In this document: positions 1 through 6,173 of the stretch, one piece after another
How the letters are laid out: each line of letters opens with the position of its first letter
Position numbering within the stretch: position 1 is the stretch's first letter
From: CAWEHT01 sp963808455
GTDB lineage: Bacteria; Chloroflexota; Anaerolineae; CG2-30-64-16
Direction: 5' to 3'
Length of the DNA stretch: 17,671 bases
Assembly: GCA_963808455.1 (NCBI GenBank)
Contig: CAWEHT010000138.1
Span: forward strand, 1-17,671
Translations under genes and position numbers: made by a program
Notes under the pieces: generated by a model
Databases searched by the model: none
Seen by the model: only the letters and a program-made list of their open reading frames with translations
Told to the model about the DNA's origin: nothing

Positions 1-463
1 CAAGTTCGACAGTAGCTCGCCCTCCTTCGGGACCGCAGAAGAACAAATCTGCCTGGACGCCGCCGATCACCGGGTTGGCGAAGTTGTCCCAGCCGAGCGT
101 GTTGAACGCCCGGTAGACCTGGGCCGCCGGCGCGTGCGAGGAGATCGCCGCTACATGGTTCAACACCGGCTGGCCGACGTTGTTGGTCGTGTCGATCACG
201 ATCTTGCCGTTCACCGCCGGACCATAGGCACGCGCCGCCTCATCCATCGCGGTGCCGGGGATGGCAAACACGACCACCTCTCCGGCCTCGGCGGCGCCAG
301 CCAACGGCGCCGCACGCCGCGCGCCCGGCAGCGAGCCCAGGAAAGCCTGCACCTTAAGGCTGGCCGGGTCGCGCACGCCAAACACCACCTCGTGGCCTGC
401 CGCCAGCCACTTCTTGCCAAGCGTCCCACCGATATGGCCTGTTCCAAGCACCGCGATCCGCAT
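1..463 (-). CDS. NADPH-dependent F420 reductase-like protein (partial)
   Basis: The reading frame runs from ATG at 463 leftwards and off the window edge, so only about 154 N-terminal residues are seen. It opens with a Rossmann dinucleotide motif (MRIAVLGTGHIGGTLGKKW), followed by a second strand ending VVFGVRDP. Further on are VVVFAIPGTAMDEA, a conserved DTTNNVG stretch and FNTLGWDNFANP. This is the pattern of the F420-dependent NADP oxidoreductase family (PF03807), whose best-known members move hydride between NADPH and coenzyme F420. Many members occur in organisms without F420, so the cofactor is uncertain. An AAGGA ribosome site lies 6 nt before the ATG and supports this start. No frameshift is visible in this stretch. 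It is separated from tetR by 235 bp and probably has its own promoter. An alternative is a generic NAD(P)-binding reductase. Confidence 0.8.
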   Translation of the reverse strand, partial: MRIAVLGTGHIGGTLGKKWLAAGHEVVFGVRDPASLKVQAFLGSLPGARRAAPLAGAAEAGEVVVFAIPGTAMDEAARAYGPAVNGKIVIDTTNNVGQPVLNHVAAISSHAPAAQVYRAFNTLGWDNFANPVIGGVQADLFFCGPEGGRATVEL

Positions 464-698
464 GTTGGTTCCTTTCTGGAAGTTCAGGAGACAACTTCCG
501 ATCACACATTTTCGGGGCCAATGCGCGGGGCAAGCCACTGCACGCCCCACCCACCGAATCTACCGCGGTGCGACGGCCAGGTATGGTGGCTGGGTTCCCA
601 TGGGCGACGGCCCGGCCGCGCTGCGGCCGCCGGGTCCGGCAAGCGTGGATGCAGGCCAGACGGCCCGGACCGCTGCTACTAACACCAGAGTGGCGCGA
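464..698. other. Intergenic region between tetR and the F420-reductase-like gene
   Basis: No convincing gene is seen here. Two inverted repeats are present. GGAAGTT/AACTTCC (478-484 and 493-499, 8-nt loop) lies 15-36 nt upstream of the reductase start and could be an operator or a 5'UTR hairpin. GGCCGC/GCGGCC (614-619 and 623-628, 3-nt loop) lies about 70 nt past the tetR stop and could help end transcription, but no T-run follows it. No strong -35/-10 pair was recognised for the reductase gene. Confidence 0.35.
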
Positions 699-1299
699 TC
701 AACGGCCCATCGGTTGCAAGATTGCCCGAAGTGCGGCGATGTGGGATTCGAGATCGAGCTGCTCATCCCAGGCCTGTTGTAGCACGAGCCCGTGGAACAG
801 AGCGATCAGCATTCCCGCGATCGCCTCAGGTTCCAGGTTGGCCGCAACTTCGCCCCGTCCTTGCGCCGATCGGACCATTCCGGCGAGAAGCCTGCGTGGC
901 TCGTCCACCCCCCGGCGCATCAGCGATAGGATCTGGTCATTGCTCAGGGCCTCCGCCCACACCTGGATCCCCACTCGGCGGCTGGAACGTTCTTCCGGGC
1001 TCTGCAGCCTGCCCACGAACTCCCGGGCCAGCAGCTCCAGGGCGGCCTGAATACTATCACACTGGGACGCCTTGGCGAACAGCGTCTGCTCGCGAGCGTG
1101 CCGCTCGTCGGCAAGGGCCGCGATGATCGCATCCTTGCTGGAAAAGTAAAGGTAGATCGCGCCCGGGCTCAGCTGCGCCTGTTGCACGATATCCTGCATC
1201 GTGGTCCCATGCAAGCCGGACCGCGCAAAACAGGCCATCGCCGCGTTCAGGATTTCGCGCGCGCCGGGCAGAACGATGAGACGGGGTGACCTTGGGCAC
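699..1299 (-). CDS. TetR/AcrR-family transcriptional repressor, frameshifted near its N-terminus
   Basis: The N-terminal helix-turn-helix is clear: EILNAAMACFARSGLHGTT, then MQDIVQQAQLSPGAIYLYFS and SKDAIIAALADE, the standard TetR_N pattern. The rest is the variable ligand-binding domain, about 200 residues in all. The natural N-terminus appears to be GTG at 1299 (VPKVTPSHRSARRA). An AAGGAG site overlaps the methyltransferase stop 10 nt upstream. This N-terminus is in a different frame from the HTH. The two join at a GCGCGCG run near 1262-1275, so loss of one GC or a similar indel is likely. The open frame itself can be extended upstream to about 1355, but that peptide does not resemble a TetR N-terminus. 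The gene lies directly downstream of the methyltransferase gene, so it probably represses that operon through the palindrome at 3923-3942. The indel may be a sequencing error. Confidence 0.85.
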
Positions 1300-1314
1300 G
1301 ATGACCACGCTCCT

Positions 1315-1722
1315 TCATAGTTCAGAGCTGCCGGGCGCCTCGGCGTTCGCATCTGACACTGGGGCAACCTCTGCGACGGCAATTCGATAGAAGCTGTAGC
1401 CATGCAGATTCGCGCGTGGCCGGTCCCAGGTAACGCGCCCGATATTCAGCCGAACCGGCATCGGCCAGCAAGGCCAGGCCGCGCTGCCTGAGGTAGTCTG
1501 GGAGCTCCGCAGGATCGAACCCGAAGGTCCACGGCTCCCCGGCGTCGCGAAGCGTTCGCGCCAGGGAGCGCGTCCCCGCAAAGGCAGCAGGGCGAACGAG
1601 GACATCGCGGTGGACGTAGGTGAAGATGACCCGGCTCCCAGGTGCAGCGGCGCGCAAGAAGCTAAACGTGGCCTGTACAGCCTCGGTACTCAGATAATTC
1701 GTCACCCCTTCCCAGATGAATA
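1315..1722 (-). pseudogene. SAM-dependent methyltransferase (TIGR00027-like), 3' fragment beyond the IS
   Basis: This is the C-terminal half of a class I SAM-dependent methyltransferase of the leucine carboxyl methyltransferase-like family. Reading starts at the IS junction with LFIWEGVTNYLSTEAVQATF, a highly conserved motif of the family. It continues through SRVIFTYVHRDVL and FGFDPAELPDYLRQRGL. A frameshift near 1415-1430 is needed to reach the expected ending (HGYSFYRIAVAEV) and the TGA at 1315. The stop overlaps the tetR ribosome site, which suggests translational coupling in the ancestral operon. The 5' half lies at 3379-3906 on the other side of the insertion sequence. With the IS, an early stop and two frameshifts the gene is not expected to make an active enzyme, though the indels could be read errors. 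Confidence 0.85.
1714..1722. repeat. Target-site duplication, left copy (9 bp)
   Basis: AGATGAATA directly abuts the left inverted repeat of the IS and is repeated exactly at 3379-3387. Both copies encode part of the same LFIW codons of the methyltransferase, as expected for a staggered cut in that gene. Confidence 0.93.
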
Positions 1723-1744
1723 GGGTGTGTTCAAAATCAGTTAG
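1723..1744 (+). repeat. IS left terminal inverted repeat
   Basis: Starts GGGTGTGTTCAAAATC. It matches the reverse complement of 3357-3378 at 20 of 22 positions, differing at positions 7 and 16. Confidence 0.9.
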
Positions 1745-1750
1745 CCTCCG

Positions 1751-3307
1751 TCAGGCGGCCTGCTTTTGCGGTTGCTCCACGCGTGGTGCCACGATAATCG
1801 GCATGATGAAGGCGCGCCTGGCGGGTGGCGTCTGAGCCGGCGGCTCGGGGCCGGCCAGGGCCTGGTTTTCCAAAGCGTCTTGGGCGGCTCGCGGACGGCC
1901 GTACAGGCGCTGGTGGCGCTGTTGTTGATGATAGCCGTGGTACGCGGCCCAGTCATCGTTCTCGGCCACGGCGCGCAGGCGCAGCAAGTTTTCCACCCCG
2001 TCTTTGATCCAGCGCATGCCCGAGAGTTCGCAGCGATCCTTGACCAGGTGCCGGCAGGCGCCTTCGATGACCCCGGAGGCGATGGGCCAGCCCCGGGCCA
2101 GATACTGGTCATACTGCATGTAGGGCTGATTGCGTTCGAGGTAGTTGGCCACTTGGGTCAGCACGGCCTGTTGGCTGGCGGTCGCCTCGCCGGCGTGGGC
2201 CAGGCGGCGTAGTTCGCTGACCACTTGCGGCCCGCGGCCGGCCAACAGGTCCAAGGTTTGCGTCTCCACCCAGGGTTGGCGTTGGGGCGACGCTTCACCG
2301 AAGAGGCTGTTGGCGACACCCCACAGCTTCTCGTCGGCATGGATGAAGTCCAGCACCAGGGTGAAGGTTGCGAAACGTTGCTGAATCCGGTCTTGCAGCG
2401 CCTCGGCGCCGTCGCACAACGCCACCCGCTGCTGGATATGGGGGCCCTCGCGGCCCGTCACTTGGGTGGCCAGACGGTCGAGCGCCGCATCTTTGCCGGC
2501 CAGGGTGGCCCACAGCTGCTTGTTTTGCGGGCCCTGGCGCGGGGCGGCGGCCGCGGCCGGGCGCAGCTCGGGGTGAAACAGACTGGCGACCACCTCGGCG
2601 GGCGTGCGCGGGAGCGGCGCGATGGTGTACAGTCCGGTAACAACCGCTTCCTTTTTATGGCAGTGCTTGTCGCCTTTGGCCAGCCGCACCTTGGGCTCGG
2701 CGGGCGTCTCACGTACCATCGGCACACCCTTGCCATCGGCCTGGAGCACCAGGATGGCCGCTTCGCTGACCGGCGCGGGCGCTGACTGCTGGGCATAGAA
2801 GGCTTCGACCTCGCCAGCATCCTCCGCCACCATGTCACAGATGGCCTGAGTGGACAAGGCCAAGCCCAGGAGGCGCGCGAAACAAGCGGCGACTTTGGCA
2901 TAGGTGCTGCCGACGCCCAGGTACTCGGCCAACTCGCGCAGCAGGTCGGAGTAACAATCGGTACCCAAAGCCAGTTCCTGGTCTAGCGGGCTGGCGCCAC
3001 CTGCCCCCGGCCGGTAGAAGTAGGGCCGCCAGAACGCCAGCTTGCCGAAGATCGAGAAGTACTGTCGCCGGTGTTCGGCCCAGTAGGGCAGCCTTGCGCC
3101 GGCAGCGGTCTGATACTCGCCGCGCAGGGCGGTCTCTGAACGCAAGGCAAAGAATAGCAACATGAGGCGTGCGCCCAGGTCGAGTAGGCGCTGAAACAAC
3201 CGGCGTTCCACCTGATCGGCGGTGGCGTGGTGGCTATCCTTCACATAGCTCAACATGGATTCGAACTCAGCGTGAAGCTCTTGTACAATGGCGTCTGCAT
3301 GAGACAT
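1751..3307 (-). CDS. ISKra4-family transposase
   Basis: An intact 518-residue protein of typical length for this family. It carries the diagnostic VLQADGKGVPM motif around residue 191. VALCDGAEAL near 300, LVLDFIHADEKLW near 320 and SGVIEGACRHLVKDRCELSGMRW starting near 411 follow, giving a DDE-like set (D191, D300 or D320, E415) as in MULE-like transposases. The N-terminal 150 residues contain the family's RLPYWAEHRRQYFSIFG region. The start ATG at 3307 is preceded by a GGGAG site 8-9 nt upstream. Within the IS it is expressed leftwards, probably from the element's own promoter at 3343-3371. Unlike many neighbouring genes it contains no frameshift. It would catalyse excision and insertion of the element; function is inferred from family membership. 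Confidence 0.93.
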   Translation of the reverse strand: MSHADAIVQELHAEFESMLSYVKDSHHATADQVERRLFQRLLDLGARLMLLFFALRSETALRGEYQTAAGARLPYWAEHRRQYFSIFGKLAFWRPYFYRPGAGGASPLDQELALGTDCYSDLLRELAEYLGVGSTYAKVAACFARLLGLALSTQAICDMVAEDAGEVEAFYAQQSAPAPVSEAAILVLQADGKGVPMVRETPAEPKVRLAKGDKHCHKKEAVVTGLYTIAPLPRTPAEVVASLFHPELRPAAAAAPRQGPQNKQLWATLAGKDAALDRLATQVTGREGPHIQQRVALCDGAEALQDRIQQRFATFTLVLDFIHADEKLWGVANSLFGEASPQRQPWVETQTLDLLAGRGPQVVSELRRLAHAGEATASQQAVLTQVANYLERNQPYMQYDQYLARGWPIASGVIEGACRHLVKDRCELSGMRWIKDGVENLLRLRAVAENDDWAAYHGYHQQQRHQRLYGRPRAAQDALENQALAGPEPPAQTPPARRAFIMPIIVAPRVEQPQKQAA

Positions 3308-3342
3308 GGCTGTGCTCCCGTGTGTTTTTTGTCTTCAGCGGT

Positions 3343-3371
3343 AGTATGCCATGTCTCTAACTAATTTTGAA
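3343..3371 (-). promoter_or_regulatory. Candidate IS promoter driving the transposase
   Basis: On the minus strand TTCAAA (3371-3366) and CATACT (3348-3343) are separated by exactly 17 bp, each 4/6 to the sigma70 consensus. The -35 lies inside the terminal inverted repeat, a common arrangement in insertion sequences. It would start transcription about 25-30 nt before the transposase ATG. Confidence 0.45.
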
Positions 3372-3378
3372 TACACCC
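3357..3378 (-). repeat. IS right terminal inverted repeat
   Basis: Reads GGGTGTATTCAAAATT on the minus strand and mirrors 1723-1744. The last base abuts the right target duplication. Confidence 0.9.
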
Positions 3379-3387
3379 AGATGAATA
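3379..3387. repeat. Target-site duplication, right copy (9 bp)
   Basis: AGATGAATA, identical to 1714-1722, immediately outside the right inverted repeat. Confidence 0.93.
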
Positions 3388-3906
3388 GCGTGCGGCAGGC
3401 AAAATCGAAACCTTGGCCACGGAGCACGTCAACGAGCCGGCCTTCCCCAAAGTCGGCAGGGACAAAGGTCACGTGAGGCGGCGTAACATCGAAAGCGCGT
3501 TGCAGGAGCCGCTGTTTCTCTGCCAGAGTATCCGGCCGGTCAACCTCGAACACCCGGAGCTTTGCCATGTCCTGGAGACGATAGGCGCGCCCGCGTCAAA
3601 GCCCGCCCCCAGGATGGCGACCTGTTCGGTGCCGTGGCGGAGCGCATCCCGGCAGGCATCATCGATGAAACGCGTGCGAGCTATGCCCGACGTCGCCGCG
3701 CCTGGCCAACGCCGGTCAAGGTACCACGCGACCAGGGCACCGAAGGGTTGAAAGCGGGCCGCCCACACAATAAGCCGAAGTGAAGGGCTCAGGAACCCCT
3801 GGGCCAGTGGGTCTACAAAGAGACGGCGCTCTACCGGGGCGACGGATTCCAGGGCCCGGAACAGGGCCATCTACTCGGCCGTGCGGCTGGCGTGATGACG
3901 GTTCAT
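3379..3906 (-). pseudogene. SAM-dependent methyltransferase (TIGR00027-like), 5' fragment with early stop
   Basis: The N-terminal half of the methyltransferase interrupted by the IS. From ATG at 3906 the frame reads MNRHHASRTAE, then a TAG at 3873-3871, then MALFRALESV. The family normally has an unbroken SRTAE-x-(V/M)ALFRA run here, so the TAG most simply comes from TGG. VAILGAGFD, the SAM-binding glycine motif, follows. A frameshift near 3575-3590 is then needed to continue into RAYRLQD, LRVFEVDRPDTLAEKQR and VTFVPADFGEG. The fragment ends at TLFIW at the IS junction. A ribosome site (GAGGAG) lies only 2 nt before ATG 3906. Internal starts, such as ATG 3870, could bypass the stop but lose the conserved N-terminus. 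A strong promoter lies upstream at 3940-3968. Confidence 0.85.
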
Positions 3907-3922
3907 GGCTCCTCGCTATACA

Positions 3923-3942
3923 AAACGAATGATCGTTCTTTT
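3923..3942. promoter_or_regulatory. Probable TetR operator (palindrome)
   Basis: A 20-bp imperfect palindrome with core GAATGATCGTTC and A/T arms; 8 of 10 base pairs are symmetric about 3932/3933. It overlaps the -10 box and start-site region of the methyltransferase-tetR promoter. Spacing and sequence resemble typical TetR-family operators, and a tetR gene is the second gene of the same operon. This fits autorepression; binding is inferred. Confidence 0.6.
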
Positions 3943-3968
3943 ATACCGCAAGAGGCCATGCATGTCAA
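3940..3968 (-). promoter_or_regulatory. Sigma70-type promoter of the methyltransferase-tetR operon
   Basis: On the minus strand a perfect TTGACA (3968-3963), a 17-bp spacer and TATAAA (3945-3940, 5/6) form the best promoter in the window. The start site would fall near 3933, inside the palindrome and about 27 nt before ATG 3906. Confidence 0.75.
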
Positions 3969-4095
3969 GCGCAGCCTTGGCCGCGCCGGGCTTCACCGCT
4001 CGCTGGCCCTCTGTCCCCAGCCCGTGCTATACTTGGCTGCGAATATTGCTCAGCGTGCCGGGTAGTGGGCGCGTTGGATGGTGGCGAGGCATAAC

Positions 4096-4914
4096 ATGGC
4101 GGTGATCAAAGTCCTATTGGCCGAAGACCATTGCATCGTGCGTGAGGGCACGCGGCGTCTCTTGGAGCGACTTCCCGAAGTGGAGGTGATCGGCGAGGCG
4201 GCGGATGGCGCGGAAGCAGTTCGCCTGGTCGATGCGCTTGAGCCCAACCTGGTCTTGATGGATGTTTGCCTGCCGGGGCTGAACGGCATCGAGGCCACGC
4301 GACTGATCAAACTACACCACCCAGACATCCGCGTCGTGATTCTGTCGGCCTACGCCGACGATCACTACGTGTTCCCCCTGCTGGAAGCCGGCGCCGACGG
4401 CTATCTCCTGAAGACCGCCACCATTGGTGAGCTGGAGAAGGCCCTGCGCTCGGCGTGCGCCGGGGAGATGGCGCTCGATCCGCACCTCGTCGGGAGGGTC
4501 GTGGCCCGGCTCAACCGGCGCAGCGCGGCTCATGCCGAGGCCAGGCATGAGGGGCTGACCGAGCGCGAGATCCAGGTGCTGCAGCTGGCCGCCCACGGCA
4601 AGGCCAACAAACAGATCGGAGAAGCGCTTTCGCTCAGCCCCTATACCGTACAGGCGCACCTGCGCAACATCTTTGCGAAGCTCAATGTGACAGATCGCAC
4701 CGCGGCCGTGGCGTTCGCCGTCGCCCAGGGTTGGATCTCGCTCCGCGAGACGTCGGTCGCCCGATTTTGCTTGCCGGCCGCCAGCGCTCACCTCGCAGCT
4801 GCTGGCCGGCAACCACCTCCGGCTAGAGGACGTACGCGGACTCGCCGAAGAGGCCTTCGTCAAGCCCCTTGGCTTCGACGGCCTCCGGCACGCGCACGGG
4901 CTCGAAAATGTTGA
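4096..4914 (+). CDS. NarL/LiaR-family response regulator, C-terminal end uncertain
   Basis: An N-terminal receiver domain (residues 1-120) shows the acidic pair E10/D11, the phosphoacceptor D56 in LVLMDVCLPGLNG and K in YLLKTA. A C-terminal LuxR-type helix-turn-helix (about 155-215) reads LTEREIQVLQLAAHGKANKQ and then SLSPYTVQAHLRNIFAKLNV. It would bind DNA after phosphorylation by a sensor kinase, probably the one at 6174. ATG 4096 is chosen because a GAGG site lies 6 nt upstream and the homologous region begins MAVIKVLLAEDH; an upstream GTG/ATG at 4078 adds only six residues. A TATACT at 4028-4033 could be a -10, but no good -35 was seen. The open frame runs about 58 residues past the usual family end and overlaps amtB by 92 nt in Arg/Pro-rich sequence. 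With one indel near 4740-4820 the gene would stop at 4826. Confidence 0.85.
   Translation: MAVIKVLLAEDHCIVREGTRRLLERLPEVEVIGEAADGAEAVRLVDALEPNLVLMDVCLPGLNGIEATRLIKLHHPDIRVVILSAYADDHYVFPLLEAGADGYLLKTATIGELEKALRSACAGEMALDPHLVGRVVARLNRRSAAHAEARHEGLTEREIQVLQLAAHGKANKQIGEALSLSPYTVQAHLRNIFAKLNVTDRTAAVAFAVAQGWISLRETSVARFCLPAASAHLAAAGRQPPPARGRTRTRRRGLRQAPWLRRPPARARARKC
4771..4812. terminator. Inverted repeat between convergent response-regulator and amtB genes
   Basis: Arms 4771-4785 (TTGCCGGCCGCCAGC) and 4798-4812 match at 13 of 15 positions around a 12-nt loop. The repeat lies 11 nt past the amtB stop and could terminate or protect amtB mRNA and possibly the opposing transcript. There is no T-run, so a classic intrinsic terminator is not certain. 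Confidence 0.45.
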
Positions 4915-6038
4915 CGACCTTCAAGATCAGCCATGTCAGGCCGAAGCTGTAGACCATGGCGAAAACGGCCGCGAACAGTTGGACGATGAACTGGTGCACG
5001 TTGCCTTCGATCAGGCCGCTGACGTGATTCACCGACGCCGCGGCGAAGACGCCCAGCAAGATCGTGCCCAGCACGCCGCCGACGCCATGGCACCCCCACA
5101 CGTCAAGCGCATCGTCCCAGCCCATCCGGGCGCGGAAGAGGACGGCACCGTAGCAGACGAAACCGCAGATCACGCCCATCACTGCGGCGGCCCACGGCTG
5201 AACGAACCCTGCCGCCGGCGTAATGACCACGAGGCCGGCCACGGCACCGGTCATGGCGCCGGTGATGCTGGGCTTGCCTTCGTGCACCCAGGAGATGAAC
5301 AGCCAGGTGATCATGGCCACCGAGGCGCAAATGTCCGTCGTGACGAAGGCGATAGAGGCCAGACCGTTGGAGCCCAGAGCGCTGCCGCCATTGAAGCCGA
5401 ACCAGCCGAACCACAGCAACGCCGTGCCGAGCGTCACATAGGTCAGGTTGTGCGGCACCACCTTCTCACCCTTGAGTAACTTGCGGTTGCCGACAATGAA
5501 AACCGATGCCAGGGCCGCGAACCCGGCGCTCGTATGCACCACAATCCCACCGGCGAAGTCGGCCAGCCCCATCTGCGCCAGCCAGCCGCCACCCCACGTC
5601 CAGTGCGCCAGCGGGATATAAACGAGGATGCTCCAGAAGACCAGGAAGATAAGATAGCTCTTGAAGGTCACCCGGTCGGCAAAAGCGCCGGTGATCAAGG
5701 CTGGGGTGATGACTGCAAACATCTCCTGGAAGACAAAGAGCGCCAGGATGGGGATCTGCTGGCCAGGCAGCGGGTCGAAGCCGACCCCATTGAGGCCAAA
5801 GTAGCGCAAGTCGCCGATGATGCCGCCCACATCCTTGCCGAAGACGAGGCTGAAACCGAAGAGTACCCAGATGACGGTCACGATGCCCATCGAGACGAAG
5901 CTCTGCATCATGATGGTCAGCACATTCTTGCGGCGCACCAACCCGCCGTAGAAGAAGGCCAGACCAGGGGTCATGATGAAGACCAGCGCCGCGCTCGATC
6001 AGCACCAGCGCCGTCGAACCAGAATCGATGTTCTGCAT
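4823..6038 (-). CDS. amtB: AmtB-type ammonium transporter (one frameshift near the N-terminus)
   Basis: A roughly 405-residue polytopic membrane channel of the Amt/Mep/Rh family, moving ammonium across the cytoplasmic membrane. Conserved signatures include MTPGLAFFYGGLVRRKN (first helix), AHWTWGGGWLAQMG, the family signature DFAGGIVVHTSAGFAALAS with the first pore histidine, WFGWFGFNGGSALG, and DVWGCHGVGGVLGTI with the second pore histidine. The start ATG 6038 has an excellent AGGAGG site 7 nt upstream. An indel near 5995-6001, most simply an extra G in ATCGAGCGC, separates MQNIDSGSTALVLI from AALVFIMTPG. It may be a read error. No glnK gene is adjacent, which is unusual because amtB is commonly paired with it. 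A sensor kinase and a response regulator flank the gene instead. A promoter lies at 6078-6106. Confidence 0.93.
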
Positions 6039-6077
6039 GCAAATTCCTCCTTTGGCTGCATAGCGGTCTTAAGCTAC

Positions 6078-6106
6078 ACTATACAGTGCCCTCCACACTG
6101 GCACAA
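6078..6106 (-). promoter_or_regulatory. Candidate amtB promoter with an inverted repeat filling the spacer
   Basis: On the minus strand TTGTGC (6106-6101) and TATAGT (6083-6078, 5/6) are separated by 17 bp. The spacer begins with CAGTG and ends with CACTG (6096-6100 and 6084-6088 on the plus strand), an inverted repeat 5 bp long with a 7-bp gap. The leader to ATG 6038 would be about 33 nt. The repeat could be a regulator site; the -35 is weak (3/6), which would suit activation. Confidence 0.5.
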
Positions 6107-6173
6107 TAGCGCTATCCTGTACAGATTTCGACGCGGGCGGGCGAGGGGCCTAGCCCAAATGAGGTAGGTGCCG

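Larger units (their letters stand above)
1723..3378 (-). mobile_element. ISKra4-family insertion sequence, complete (1,656 bp)
   Basis: The element is bounded by imperfect 22-bp terminal inverted repeats (1723-1744 and 3357-3378, 20/22 matching) starting GGGTGT and ending ACACCC. It is flanked by the 9-bp direct repeat AGATGAATA. It holds one intact transposase gene filling nearly the whole length. GGG ends, a 9-bp duplication and the transposase type all agree with the ISKra4 subgroup as I recall it. It sits inside a methyltransferase gene, whose two halves rejoin perfectly at the conserved LFIWEG motif once the element and one repeat copy are removed. The intact ORF and near-matching ends suggest a recent, possibly still mobile, insertion. 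Confidence 0.92.

Noticed and set aside
699..1403. Longer TetR start around 1355-1403
   Set aside because: The added N-terminal residues overlap the methyltransferase end and do not resemble a TetR N-terminus, whereas the other frame gives VPKVTPSHRSARRA with a ribosome site.
4979..6109. Long plus-strand frames opposite amtB
   Set aside because: Their proteins are His/Asp/Gly-rich mirror translations of membrane-protein codons with no recognisable domain, while the minus strand encodes a clear Amt protein.
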